This document shows positions 17,478 to 26,069 of a stretch of DNA of 64,000 nucleotides, in pieces. The stretch spans positions 1-64,000 of the forward strand of contig JALRIN010000006.1 of assembly GCA_023255415.1 (NCBI GenBank), written 5' to 3'. The position numbers and the translations under genes were made by a program. Within the stretch, counting starts at the first letter, position 1, and every line of letters begins with the position of its first letter. The notes below the pieces were generated by a model that searched no databases, was not told where the DNA came from, and saw only the letters and a program-made list of their open reading frames with translations. Origin of the DNA: Cypionkella sp. (GTDB lineage: Bacteria; Pseudomonadota; Alphaproteobacteria; Rhodobacterales; Rhodobacteraceae).

Positions 17478-18085
17478 ATGACACAGATTGACGACGTTAA
17501 GGGCTATAGAGCCACACTTGGCACCCGTGCCAAAGCCGCTGCGCGCCAGCTTGGCTTGGCCAGCAGCGCAGAAAAAGACGCGGCTTTACGCGCCGCAGCC
17601 AAGGCATTTCGCCAGAACGCGGCGACGCTTCTGGCCGTCAATGCGCAAGATCTTGCAACCGAGCAAGGGGCGGGCAAAACCGAGGTTTTTCTGGACCGGC
17701 TGACCTTAACCCCTGATCGCATTGCCGCCATGGCCGATGCGATCGCGGCCCAATGTTGGCACAGATGCGGGGCGTTATGCCTGAAGTCAGGCAATGCAGT
17801 GATTTTGCGTGGCGGGTCAGAAAGCCTGAACTCGACCCGGGTGATCGTTGCTTGCCTGCGGCAAGGCCTGCACGCAAGCGGCCTGCCCAGCGATTGTGTC
17901 CAAATGGTGCAGACCCCTGATCGCCATGCGTTCCTGCAATTGCTACGGGCGGTTGAGACGGTCGATCTGGCGATCCCACACGCTAGGCGAGGGCTTGTAG
18001 GCCTGGCGCAGCGCGAGGCACGGGTGCCGAGCAGCTGACCAGCTTTGATTATCTGGTGGATGGTCTGGGGCAGATCAGACCCTAG
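17478..18085 (+). pseudogene. proA: Gamma-glutamyl phosphate reductase remnant (proA)
   Basis: The N-terminal part reads as ProA (KAAARQLGLASSAEKDAAL, AVNAQDLATEQ, LDRLTLTPDRIAAMADAIAAQ). Some 50 residues are then missing, with a frame change inside the AATGTTGGCACAGATGCGGG stretch (NVGTDAG) before it resumes as ALCLKSGNAVILRGGSES. After QREARVP the frame breaks again. About 180 residues, including the catalytic Cys region, are gone. The last bases in another frame give RGTGAEQLTSFDYLVDGLGQ, the ProA C-terminus, ending at 18085. At least two deletions and two frame changes make it non-functional. Confidence 0.9.
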
Positions 18086-18102
18086 GGGCCAAAGCCGCCG
18101 GC

Positions 18103-19440
18103 TTAGCCCTGCAAGCGCGGGTCAAAAGGATAGCGGGTCAGGTTTTCGCAGCCAGTTTCAGTGATCAGAACCTGATCCTCGAGCTTGATCGAGAAATCGC
18201 CTCCCTCGGGCGAGACCAGCGCCTCGACACAAAGCGTCATACCCGGTTGCAACACATAATCAAAAGCCCCTTCAACGTAGCCGTCCGGGTAGGCGACATA
18301 GGGCCATTCATCGCAAAGCCCGACGCCGTGCATTTTACAGGAGTATTTCTGTTTCCAATACTGCGGCGCCAGCTGATGCCCGCCCATCACCAGCTCGCGG
18401 ATCGACACCCCTGGTTTCAGCCGCATTTGGTGGTCGTTGATATGATCGCGGGCATGGCGAAAGGCAGAGATCATCGCAGACGTCGGTGCGCGGTCACCCA
18501 CCCACCAGCTGCGGCTGATGTCGATGCAGATGCCATAAGCGCCGATCAGATCGGTATCAAAGGCGACAATCTCGTTGTTTTGCACCAAACGCGGGCCGCA
18601 TTCCTGAAACCACGGATTGGTGCGCGGGCCCGAGGCCAAAAGCCGCGTCTCGATCCATTCGCCGCCGCGCCGGATATTGCCTGCGTGTAGCTCGGCCCAG
18701 ATTGCATCCTCTGACACCCCGCCCAGCGGCACCTTGGCGCGGGTAAAGGCCTCCATCTCGGCAATCGCGCTTTCGCAGGCGTGATGGGCGCAGCGCATCG
18801 CCAAAATCTCGTCGGCGCCCTTGATCGCGCGGGTGTGTTCGGTAATCTCTTCACCTTCCTCGACCTGAAAGCCTTGGCGTTCCAGCGCGCGCAGACCGGC
18901 AACCATGATCTTATCCACCGCAAGCCTGCGGTTTTGGCCGGCATGGGCGCGCATCACCTCGTCGACCTGGACGGCAAAGCTGCCCGCCGCGGCATCGCCC
19001 TTATCGCCAGTGATCGAATAAAAGAACGATGCCCCCGCGCGCAACTCGGCCACCAAAGGGTTAAACCCCACAAGGAAAGGCGCGTTCTTATATTCCCACA
19101 TCACCATATGGCCGTCGGCGCACAGCAGGCAGGCGCGAAACGGGTTATGGCTGTTCCAAAGCTGCATGTTGGTGGTGTCGGTGGCATAGCGGATATTCAT
19201 CGGGTCAAACATCAGCAATCCGCCGATGTCACGATCCACCAATGCCTGCGTCAGCCGCGCCCAGCGATACTGCCGCATCGCCTGCAAATTCGGCAAAGCC
19301 AGCCCCGCGCTTGCCCATTCGGTAAAGGCGAGTTGCGTCGGGCCAATCTCGACACGGTCGTTGTCATTGGGCGAACCATCGCCCAGCGTCGCACCACGGC
19401 TGGGGTCGATTTTGCGGCGGTCGGCATAATGATCGGTCAT
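18103..19440 (-). CDS. dddP: DMSP lyase DddP (M24 metallopeptidase fold)
   Basis: The 445-residue protein resembles DddP of marine roseobacters along its whole length. DddP cleaves dimethylsulfoniopropionate to dimethyl sulfide and acrylate using an iron centre. The six metal ligands described for the family fall on the same numbers here: Asp295, Asp297, Asp307, His371, Glu406 and Glu421. The proposed catalytic base Asp377 is in HGVGLCDEWP. The family hallmarks RKIDPSRGATLGD and DISRSWW are intact. The ATG at 19440 follows GGGAG; the longer open frame runs into repeat-like sequence. Acrylate-handling genes (acuI, prpE) are not adjacent, and the degraded proA lies just downstream. Confidence 0.93.
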   Translation of the reverse strand: MTDHYADRRKIDPSRGATLGDGSPNDNDRVEIGPTQLAFTEWASAGLALPNLQAMRQYRWARLTQALVDRDIGGLLMFDPMNIRYATDTTNMQLWNSHNPFRACLLCADGHMVMWEYKNAPFLVGFNPLVAELRAGASFFYSITGDKGDAAAGSFAVQVDEVMRAHAGQNRRLAVDKIMVAGLRALERQGFQVEEGEEITEHTRAIKGADEILAMRCAHHACESAIAEMEAFTRAKVPLGGVSEDAIWAELHAGNIRRGGEWIETRLLASGPRTNPWFQECGPRLVQNNEIVAFDTDLIGAYGICIDISRSWWVGDRAPTSAMISAFRHARDHINDHQMRLKPGVSIRELVMGGHQLAPQYWKQKYSCKMHGVGLCDEWPYVAYPDGYVEGAFDYVLQPGMTLCVEALVSPEGGDFSIKLEDQVLITETGCENLTRYPFDPRLQG

Positions 19441-19797
19441 GGCGCACTCCCTTTCCCGCCAGCATGCGGCCGACGCGCCCCCAAGCATTGCCGCCCGCGA
19501 CATCGGGTGTCGGAAAGTGGACGTTCGGTGTAAGTGCGAGATTGCAAGAGTAGTGTGAAGAAGGAGGATGCTCAGGGCATCAGCCCGTTTTTTGCGATGC
19601 CCAAACGCAACGAAGGTCTGCAGGGAGCCCTCGTTGACAAATGCTGCAAGGTCAACGAAAGTTTGCGAGGGCCTGTGCACCAAAAACCTTCAACAACGAC
19701 TTGAGTTTTGATCCGAGTATTTGGCGGACGAAAACAGGCGATTTTTCAGCTATGCCAAAATTGAGGGTTTTAGGGACATTTCTTAGGAGTTTTTATC
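19441..19797. other. Gene-free region between dddP and a small membrane protein
   Basis: About 357 bases carry the divergent promoters. Between roughly 19605 and 19675 two imperfect copies of a 21-base unit occur (CAACGAAGGTCTGCAGGGAG and CAACGAAAGTTTGCGAGGGC), about 50 bases apart. They look like remnants of an old repeat. No gene is supported. Confidence 0.5.
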
Positions 19798-20145
19798 GTG
19801 GACATACTTTCACTTTTTACCGCTTTTGGGCTTGGCTCTATCATATCCGTGTTCGTCCAGTCTTATCTGGCACGAAAGTCGGAAAATAGTGAGAGAAGTT
19901 TCCGAGAGCGGCAGGCAGCGTATATCGGCTTGCTAGAAGCCTATCATCGGGCCGCAATAGACGATAACGACACAGCCGCCAAGTACTTCGGTCTTTGGCA
20001 AATGCGTTGTGATCTGGTAGCGCCCAAAGCAGTCAGAAGTGCTATTGAACAAATTGTTCAAACCAACGACGACCGAGAGGCGCGAGTAAAAGCACATGAC
20101 AAATTGAAAGCCGCATTGCGCACCGATCTAGGCATTGCGAAATGA
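19798..20145 (+). CDS. Small membrane-anchored hypothetical protein
   Basis: The 115-residue product has one N-terminal hydrophobic segment (LFTAFGLGSIISVFVQSYL), followed by a charged, helical, probably cytoplasmic domain (YIGLLEAYHRAAIDDNDTAAKYFGLWQMRCDLV). The start is GTG with AGGAG about 9 bases upstream. I do not recognise the family, although this architecture is common in phage- or island-linked hypothetical proteins. GC content is lower than in the neighbours, which suggests acquisition. Confidence 0.65.
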   Translation: MDILSLFTAFGLGSIISVFVQSYLARKSENSERSFRERQAAYIGLLEAYHRAAIDDNDTAAKYFGLWQMRCDLVAPKAVRSAIEQIVQTNDDREARVKAHDKLKAALRTDLGIAK

Positions 20146-20430
20146 TCGCAACTACCAATTGCGGTTGCCATTACTAGGCCAGCATGGGGCGTCCCAAAAC
20201 CACCGTTTGTTGAACGATTCACAAGCGCGGTCATTTGCACTGCAACAGCGAAGGTCGGAAAAGTCCGCACACCGAAGTTTCAGCCAATAAAAATGCTGCA
20301 CCATGCACCAATGGCCACTTCGACGGGCCGCACTGAAGGATAAAGAACGTGGGGCCAACAGGCAACTCTGGGCCATTCACATCAAAATATGCAGATCGAC
20401 CCAAAGGGCGGAACGTGGCCGCCCCTTGGC

Positions 20431-21252
20431 TTAGCGGCTGGCACCCGACCCACCGCCCAAGCTGTGGGTGATCTGGGCTGCTGCCGCGTGGACCAGGGCG
20501 CCGGCTTTGGCGATCACCTGCGCGCTCATCCGCCCCGAGGGGCCTGAAACCGAGATGCCGCCAATCGGATCTCCTGGCGCATTAAAGATCGCGGCGGCGA
20601 CGCAGCGCATGCCTTCGGTGCGTTCTTCGTCGTCAATCGCATAGCCGCGCCGGCGGATCTCGGCCAAATCTTGGTAGATCGCGGCGGGGTCGGTCAGCGT
20701 GGTGGCGGTAAAACGGGTCAGCGTGCTGCGCGCCAGTAGCGCCTCGAGCCGCGCTGGGCTGAACTGCGCCATCATCGCCTTGCCGATCCCGGAAGCATAA
20801 AGCGGCGACTGCGTGCCCGGCGGAAAGAACGCCCGGATCGTTGCATGGGTTTCAACCTGCGCCAGAAACAGCGTCTGATCCTGTCGATCCACGCCCAGAT
20901 TTGCGGTCTCGCCGGTGGTTTCCATCAGGCTGCGCAGATAGGGGCGGGCGCGTTCGACCAAACTGGTGCGGCGCAAGAATGACGAGCCGATCTGAAAGGC
21001 ATGCGGGCCGATATACCAGGTTTGCTCGACCGGATCGGCCTCGACCATGCCGCGCGCCGCAAGGGTAGACAGCACGCGGTAAAGCGTGGCGGGCGATTGG
21101 TCCAGCCGTTCAGCCAATTGCGTCAGCGTCGGCCCATCGCCCTGCGCCAGCGACTGTAGCACCGTCACCGCGCGATCCAGCGATTGGATGGTGTTTTGTT
21201 CCGAGGTGTCGTTAAACCCGCGTGGGCGGCCCCTTTGGCGACGTTCTGTCAT
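20431..21252 (-). CDS. bhcR: IclR-family regulator of the beta-hydroxyaspartate cycle (BhcR)
   Basis: The 273-residue regulator has an N-terminal winged HTH (TIQSLDRAVTVLQSLAQGD...LTQLAERLDQSPATLYRVL, about 22-65) and a C-terminal IclR effector domain (ERARPYLRSLMETTGETANLGV...YASGIGKAMMAQFSP...RRGYAIDDEERTEGMRCVAAAIF). It is divergent from bhcABCD with 144 bases between the starts, as described for Paracoccus denitrificans, where BhcR binds glyoxylate and controls the operon. Naming here rests on that position and family; the binding sites in the spacer are inferred. Confidence 0.9.
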   Translation of the reverse strand: MTERRQRGRPRGFNDTSEQNTIQSLDRAVTVLQSLAQGDGPTLTQLAERLDQSPATLYRVLSTLAARGMVEADPVEQTWYIGPHAFQIGSSFLRRTSLVERARPYLRSLMETTGETANLGVDRQDQTLFLAQVETHATIRAFFPPGTQSPLYASGIGKAMMAQFSPARLEALLARSTLTRFTATTLTDPAAIYQDLAEIRRRGYAIDDEERTEGMRCVAAAIFNAPGDPIGGISVSGPSGRMSAQVIAKAGALVHAAAAQITHSLGGGSGASR

Positions 21253-21264
21253 CTGCTGCTCCTA

Positions 21265-21359
21265 AAAGACGAAAAACGCAAAGCACTGTTATCGCTTAAC
21301 TTTCGTCTTTATACCATTTCTGAAAAAATATTTCAAAAAAATTGTGATATAGAAAGACG
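21265..21359. promoter_or_regulatory. Putative BhcR operator and promoter region
   Basis: Two signals are visible in the divergent spacer. One is an inverted pair AAAGACGAAA (21265-21274) and TTTCGTCTTT (21301-21310), with a third partial copy GAAAGACG at 21352-21359. The other is the symmetric TGAAAAAATATTTCA (21321-21335), which resembles IclR-type palindromes. The high A/T content contrasts with the flanks and fits promoters for both genes. Which palindrome binds BhcR is not known from sequence. Confidence 0.5.
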
Positions 21360-21396
21360 GGCGCTAGGGTGGCTGCAGCAACCAAAGGGGCATCCC

Positions 21397-22566
21397 ATGT
21401 CATCGCAGAATCCTGTTTTTATTCCCGGCCCAACCAATATGCCTGAAGAGCTGCGCAAAGCCTGCTTTGTGCCAACGCTGGACCATCGCTCGCCGGCTTT
21501 TGGCAAGATGTTTCACCCCGCTGTCGCGGGCGTGAAGCGGATTTTGCGGATGACCGAGGGCGAGGTTTTTATCCTGCCCTCGACCGGCACCGGCGGCTGG
21601 GAGGCTGCGATCAGCAACACCTTGAGCCCCGGCGATACCGTGCTTGCGCCGCGCTTTGGCATGTTTTCACATCGCTGGATTGATCTGTGCCAGCGCCACG
21701 GTCTGACGGTGCAGGTGATCGAAACGCCTTGGGGTCAGGGCGCGCCGCTGGCCGCAATCGAAGCCGCCCTGCGCGCGGACACTGGCCATAAGATTAAGGC
21801 AGTTCTGGCCACGCATAACGAGACCGCAACTGGCGTGCGGTCTGATATCGCAGGCATTCGCCGCGCGATGCAGGCAAGCCAGCATCCGGCGCTGTTTTTG
21901 GTGGATGGGGTGTCTTCTATCGCCTCGATGCCTTTTGATATGGCGGGTTGGGGGGTCGATGTTGCGGTCACCGGCAGCCAAAAGGGCTTTATGCTGCCCG
22001 CAGGTCTGGCGATCCTTGGGGTTTCCCCCAAGGCCTTGGCGGCGATGCAGACCGCGCGCCTGCCGCGCACCTTCTTTGATTTTGCCGACCAAATCCGCAC
22101 CAATGCCAGCGGTGGCTTTCCCTATACCCCACCCGTGGGCCTGATCGCAGGGCTGGCCCGTGCGGTCGAGATGCTGGAGCAAGAGGGCCTAGAGGCCGTC
22201 TTCGCCCGCCACCACCGCATTGCCGAAGGCGTGCGCCGCGCGATTGCGGCTTGGGGCTTGCAGCCCTGCGCGGTCTCGCCGGATTTGTATTCCGATACCG
22301 TCACGGCGGTTGTGGTGCCCGAGGGTAAGAACGGCACCGATCTGGTGCAGCTGGCGGCCCAGAAATACGGCGTCGCCTTTGGCGTGGGCTTGGGCGAGGT
22401 TGCGGGCAAAGTGTTCCGCATCGGCCATCTGGGAATGCTGACCGATGTGATGATGCTGGCGGGGCTTGCCACGGCCGAGATGTGCATGGCCGATCTGGGC
22501 TGGGACATTCCGCTGGGGTCCGGTGTGGCCGCGGCGCAAACCTATTACCGCGCGACAGCGATTTAA
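21397..22566 (+). CDS. bhcA: L-aspartate:glyoxylate aminotransferase (BhcA)
   Basis: This 389-residue class V PLP aminotransferase moves the amino group from aspartate to glyoxylate, giving oxaloacetate and glycine, the opening step of the BHA cycle. The N-terminal FIPGPTNMPEEL, the substrate region STGTGGWEAAI and the Lys-bearing VTGSQKGFMLPAGLAILG are intact, as is the C-terminal KVFRIGHLGMLTD. Alanine- and serine-glyoxylate aminotransferases are close relatives. The assignment depends on the complete bhcABCD order and the divergent bhcR. AAGGGG precedes the ATG at 21397. Confidence 0.93.
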   Translation: MSSQNPVFIPGPTNMPEELRKACFVPTLDHRSPAFGKMFHPAVAGVKRILRMTEGEVFILPSTGTGGWEAAISNTLSPGDTVLAPRFGMFSHRWIDLCQRHGLTVQVIETPWGQGAPLAAIEAALRADTGHKIKAVLATHNETATGVRSDIAGIRRAMQASQHPALFLVDGVSSIASMPFDMAGWGVDVAVTGSQKGFMLPAGLAILGVSPKALAAMQTARLPRTFFDFADQIRTNASGGFPYTPPVGLIAGLARAVEMLEQEGLEAVFARHHRIAEGVRRAIAAWGLQPCAVSPDLYSDTVTAVVVPEGKNGTDLVQLAAQKYGVAFGVGLGEVAGKVFRIGHLGMLTDVMMLAGLATAEMCMADLGWDIPLGSGVAAAQTYYRATAI

Positions 22567-22576
22567 GGAGGCAGCG

Positions 22577-23530
22577 ATGTATATTCCAACCTACCAAGAC
22601 GTTCAGGACGCGCATCTGCGCATCAAACCTTATATCCACGAAACCCCAGTGCTGACCTCAAGCTTTATCGACGCCATGGCGGGGGCCGAGATCTATTTTA
22701 AATGCGAGAACTTTCAAAAAGCGGCGGCCTTCAAGGCGCGTGGTGCCTCGAATGCGGTCTTTGGGCTGAGCGATGCGCAGGCGGCCAAGGGGGTTGCCAC
22801 CCATTCGTCGGGCAACCACGGACTTTGCTTGTCTTATGCAGCTGGTCGGCGCGGTATTCCCTGCACCGTGGTGATGCCGCGCACCGCGCCGCAAGCCAAG
22901 AAAGACGCCGTGCGCGGCTATGGCGGGCGGGTGATTGAATGCGAACCTTCAACCTCTAGCCGCGAGGCGGTTTTTGCCGAGGTGCTGGCGGAAACCGGAG
23001 CCGAGTTTGTGCATCCCTATAACGACCCAAGGGTGATTGCAGGCCAAGCCACCACCTCGCGCGAGCTGAATGCGCAGGTCGCAGGGCTTACCTCGGTGAT
23101 CGCGCCAATTGGCGGCGGCGGCATGGTTTCAGGCACCTGCCTGACGCTTTCGACCATCGCACCGCAGATCAAGATCTATGCCGCCGAACCCGAGCAGGCC
23201 GACGACGCCTATCGCAGCTTTAAGGCCGGGCATATCATCGCCGATGATGCGCCCGAAACCGTGGCTGACGGGCTGAAGGTGCCGCTGAAAGACCTGACAT
23301 GGCATTTCGTGCAAAGCCACGTCAGCGATATTCTGACGGTTTCCGAAGACGAGATTGTCGAGGCGATGAAGCTGATCTGGAAGCGGATGAAGATCATTGT
23401 CGAGGCCTCAAGCGCCGTGCCTTTGGCCGCGATCTTGAAGAACCCACAGCTGTTTCAGGGCCAAAAGATTGGCCTGATCGTCACCGGCGGCAACGTCGAT
23501 CTGGATAAATTGCCTTGGATGCAGGGCTAG
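22577..23530 (+). CDS. bhcB: Beta-hydroxyaspartate dehydratase (BhcB)
   Basis: The 317-residue fold-type II PLP enzyme is of the serine racemase/threonine dehydratase kind. In the BHA cycle it dehydrates (2R,3S)-beta-hydroxyaspartate to iminosuccinate. The PLP lysine lies in KAAAFKARGASNAV (near 55). The SSGNHG loop (near 80) and the glycine-rich phosphate loop PIGGGGMVSG are present, and TGGNVDLDKL closes the protein. Its start is 10 bases after bhcA with AAGGAGG between. Without context it would be called a threonine dehydratase. Confidence 0.93.
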   Translation: MYIPTYQDVQDAHLRIKPYIHETPVLTSSFIDAMAGAEIYFKCENFQKAAAFKARGASNAVFGLSDAQAAKGVATHSSGNHGLCLSYAAGRRGIPCTVVMPRTAPQAKKDAVRGYGGRVIECEPSTSSREAVFAEVLAETGAEFVHPYNDPRVIAGQATTSRELNAQVAGLTSVIAPIGGGGMVSGTCLTLSTIAPQIKIYAAEPEQADDAYRSFKAGHIIADDAPETVADGLKVPLKDLTWHFVQSHVSDILTVSEDEIVEAMKLIWKRMKIIVEASSAVPLAAILKNPQLFQGQKIGLIVTGGNVDLDKLPWMQG

Positions 23531-23539
23531 GAGGATATT

Positions 23540-24703
23540 ATGAACAAAGCTTTCACCTTTGACGGGCTTGAGGTTGGCTATGACATTCCCGCGCTGCCGG
23601 GCATGGCCGAAGCCGATATCCAGACGCCTTGCCTTGTCCTGGATCTGGACGCGCTAGAGCGCAACATCATCAAGATGGGCAAGGCCGCCAAACAGATGGG
23701 CGTGCGCCACCGCGTGCATGGCAAGATGCACAAATCCGTCGATGTGGCGCTGCTGCAAGAACGGATGGGCGGCTCTTGTGGGGTGTGCTGCCAAAAGGTC
23801 AGCGAGGCCGAGGTCTTTGCCCGTGGCGGTATCAAAGACGTGCTGGTATCGAACCAGGTGCGCGATTTGGCCAAGATCGACCGGCTGGCCCGTCTGCCGA
23901 AACTGGGCGCGCGCACCATCGTCTGCGTTGACGATCTGGACAATGTCAAAGACCTGTCCGAGGCCGCAACCCGCCATGGCACCACGATTGAATGCTTGGT
24001 CGAGATCGACTGCGGCGCGGGTCGCTGCGGCGTGACCACGACCGAAGCTGTGGTGACGATTGCAACCGCGATCGACGCCGCCGCTGGGCTGGTGTTTGCA
24101 GGCATTCAGGCCTATCAGGGCGCCATGCAGCACTTGGATCTTTACGCCGACCGCATGGCCAAAACCACGATCGCAATTGAACAGGTGCGTGCAGCGGTTC
24201 AGGGGCTGCAGGCGGCGGGGCTTGACTGTGACATCGTCGGCGGTGCGGGCACCGGCAGCTATTATTTTGAGGGAAACTCGGGCGTTTACAACGAACTGCA
24301 GGCGGGATCCTACGCCTTTATGGATGCCGACTATGGCCGCATTCTGGACAAGGACGGCCAGCGCATTGATCAGGGCGAATGGGAGAATGCGCTGTTCCTG
24401 CTGACTTCGGTGATGAGCCATGCCAAGGCTGATAAGGCCATCGTCGATGCAGGGCTTAAGGTGCAATCGGTGGACTCGGGCCTGCCGGTGGTCTTTGGCC
24501 GCACCGATGTGAAATACATCAAATGCAGCGATGAACACGGCGTGGTCGAAGATTTGGGCGGCGTGCTGAAGGTGAACGACAAGCTGCGGCTGGTGCCGGG
24601 GCATTGCGACCCGACCTGCAATGTCCATGACTGGTATGTCGGTCTGCGCAATGGCCAGGTCGAGGTGGTCTGGCCGGTTTCGGCGCGCGGCAAGGCCTAT
24701 TAA
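23540..24703 (+). CDS. bhcC: Beta-hydroxyaspartate aldolase (BhcC)
   Basis: This is a 387-residue D-threonine-aldolase/alanine-racemase-like fold-type III PLP enzyme. In the cycle it condenses glycine with glyoxylate to beta-hydroxyaspartate. The N-terminal segment TPCLVLDLDALERNI and the PLP-lysine region RVHGKMHKS are recognisable, and the C-terminal domain ends with the metal-binding pattern PGHCDPTCNVHDWYVGL. It lies 9 bases after bhcB with GGAGG upstream. It is the carbon-carbon bond forming step that distinguishes this pathway. Confidence 0.93.
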   Translation: MNKAFTFDGLEVGYDIPALPGMAEADIQTPCLVLDLDALERNIIKMGKAAKQMGVRHRVHGKMHKSVDVALLQERMGGSCGVCCQKVSEAEVFARGGIKDVLVSNQVRDLAKIDRLARLPKLGARTIVCVDDLDNVKDLSEAATRHGTTIECLVEIDCGAGRCGVTTTEAVVTIATAIDAAAGLVFAGIQAYQGAMQHLDLYADRMAKTTIAIEQVRAAVQGLQAAGLDCDIVGGAGTGSYYFEGNSGVYNELQAGSYAFMDADYGRILDKDGQRIDQGEWENALFLLTSVMSHAKADKAIVDAGLKVQSVDSGLPVVFGRTDVKYIKCSDEHGVVEDLGGVLKVNDKLRLVPGHCDPTCNVHDWYVGLRNGQVEVVWPVSARGKAY

Positions 24704-24725
24704 AGCTGTTGAAAGGAACGATGCT

Positions 24726-25688
24726 ATGTTGATCATCCCTGAAGCACTGATCGCCGACCTGCTGTCGCCGCAAGATGCCTTTGACGCGGTAGAGGCCTGC
24801 TTCAAAGCCATGGCAACGGCGCAGGCCTATAACTTTCCGGTGGTGCGCGAGGCTTTGGGGGAAGGCCGCCAATATGGCTTTAAATCTGGGCTGGATTGGC
24901 TGGGCGGGCAGCTGGGCGTCAAGGCGGGCGGCTATTTCCCAGGCAACGCGGCGCGCGGGATGATCAACCACCAATCCTCGATCTTTCTGTTCGACCCCGA
25001 AACGGGCCGGCCGCAAGCCATGGTTGGCGGCAATCTGCTGACAGCGCTGCGCACGGCAGCTGCCTCGGCGCTGTCGATCGACCAGCTGGCGCGGCGCGAC
25101 GCGCGGGTGCTGGGCATGGTTGGCGCGGGCCATCAGGCGGGGTTTCAACTGCGCGCCGCCGCAAGGGTGCGCCGGTTTGAAAAGCTAGTGGCGTGGAACC
25201 TGCACCCCGAGATGTTGACAAACCTTGCAGCGATTGCCGCCGATCTGGGACTGCCGTTTCAGGCGGTGACACTAGAGCAATTGGGGGCCGAGGCCGATGT
25301 CATCATCACCATCACCTCGGCCCCTGCAGCCTCGGTGCTCAACGCCCATGTGCGCGCGGGCACGCATCTGGCCTGCATGGGCACCGATACCAAGGGCAAA
25401 CAAGAGGTCGAGGCAAGCTTGCTTGCACGCGCTTCGGTCTTTACCGACGAGGTGGCGCAATCGGTGACAATCGGCGAGGCGCAGCACGCGGTTGCCGCAG
25501 GCCTGCTGCAGCCTCAGGCCATCACAACGCTGGGCGATGTGCTGATCGGCCGCCATCCCGGTCGGCACTCTGACAGCGAGGTCACGCTGTTTGACGGCAC
25601 AGGCGTGGCACTGCAAGATCTGGCAGTCGCCGCAAAGGTGGTCGCGCGCGCGCAGGCAAAGGGCCTCGGGCATCAGGTCGCGGTTTAA
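24726..25688 (+). CDS. bhcD: Iminosuccinate reductase (BhcD)
   Basis: The 320-residue enzyme of the ornithine cyclodeaminase/mu-crystallin family reduces iminosuccinate to L-aspartate with NADH, regenerating the amino donor for BhcA. The Rossmann motif is VLGMVGAGHQAGFQLRA (near 125). GFKSGLDWLGGQLGVKAGGYFPGN and GTDTKGKQEV are family features. An out-of-frame ATG 5 bases earlier is ignored, since the frame with MLIIPEALI matches the family. It is the last gene of the operon and is followed by a terminator. Confidence 0.93.
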   Translation: MLIIPEALIADLLSPQDAFDAVEACFKAMATAQAYNFPVVREALGEGRQYGFKSGLDWLGGQLGVKAGGYFPGNAARGMINHQSSIFLFDPETGRPQAMVGGNLLTALRTAAASALSIDQLARRDARVLGMVGAGHQAGFQLRAAARVRRFEKLVAWNLHPEMLTNLAAIAADLGLPFQAVTLEQLGAEADVIITITSAPAASVLNAHVRAGTHLACMGTDTKGKQEVEASLLARASVFTDEVAQSVTIGEAQHAVAAGLLQPQAITTLGDVLIGRHPGRHSDSEVTLFDGTGVALQDLAVAAKVVARAQAKGLGHQVAV

Positions 25689-25743
25689 CTTTGCCGCCAT
25701 AGCCCGCCTCGCAGGCCCGGGCTGCATAGCTTCAAAACACGCG

Positions 25744-25775
25744 AAAGCCCGCGGTGGAAACCCACCGCGGCTTTT
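25744..25775 (+). terminator. Terminator of the bhc operon
   Basis: The stem GCGGTGG/CCACCGC is extended by AAAGCC/GGCTTT with a one-base bulge, has an AAAC loop and ends in CTTTTG. It lies 55 bases after the bhcD stop. Confidence 0.75.
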
Positions 25776-25795
25776 GCATTCAACGCTTTAGAAAG

Positions 25796-25872
25796 TGGTG
25801 GCGAGAGAGAGACTTGAACTCTCGACCCTACGATTATGAGTCGTATGCTCTAACCAACTGAGCTACCTCGCC
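25796..25872 (-). tRNA. tRNA-Met (CAU), elongator type
   Basis: A 77-base cloverleaf includes an encoded CCA. The acceptor starts GGCGAGG, the D-arm reads TAGCTCAGTTGGTTAGAGC, the anticodon loop CTCATAA and the T-loop GTTCAAGTC. The D-arm and anticodon arm look like elongator tRNA-Met. A tRNA-Ile2 with a lysidine-modified CAU cannot be excluded from sequence. Confidence 0.88.
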
Positions 25873-26069
25873 ACTGGCCCGCTGGGTAGTTTAGGCGGCG
25901 TGGAGCGTCAAGAGGAAAAACGCGCAAAGATGATACAGCCTCAGATCCTTTGGCCCGCAGTGCTGCTTCCAGTTCTTAATGGCTGTCGAAATGATCCTCG
26001 AACGCCCGCTTGTTACGTCATGTAACAAAAATGGACCTGCGTCGGTTCTGTTCCTGTCCCGTGCTCATG

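Noticed and set aside
20152..20376. 74-codon minus-strand frame between the small membrane protein and bhcR
   Set aside because: Cys/Trp/Arg-rich composition and no ribosome site. It looks like degraded intergenic sequence.
26011..26027. TGTTACGTCATGTAACA near-palindrome at the left IS boundary
   Set aside because: It could be an operator or an IS hot-spot target, but no gene is adjacent and no second copy was found.
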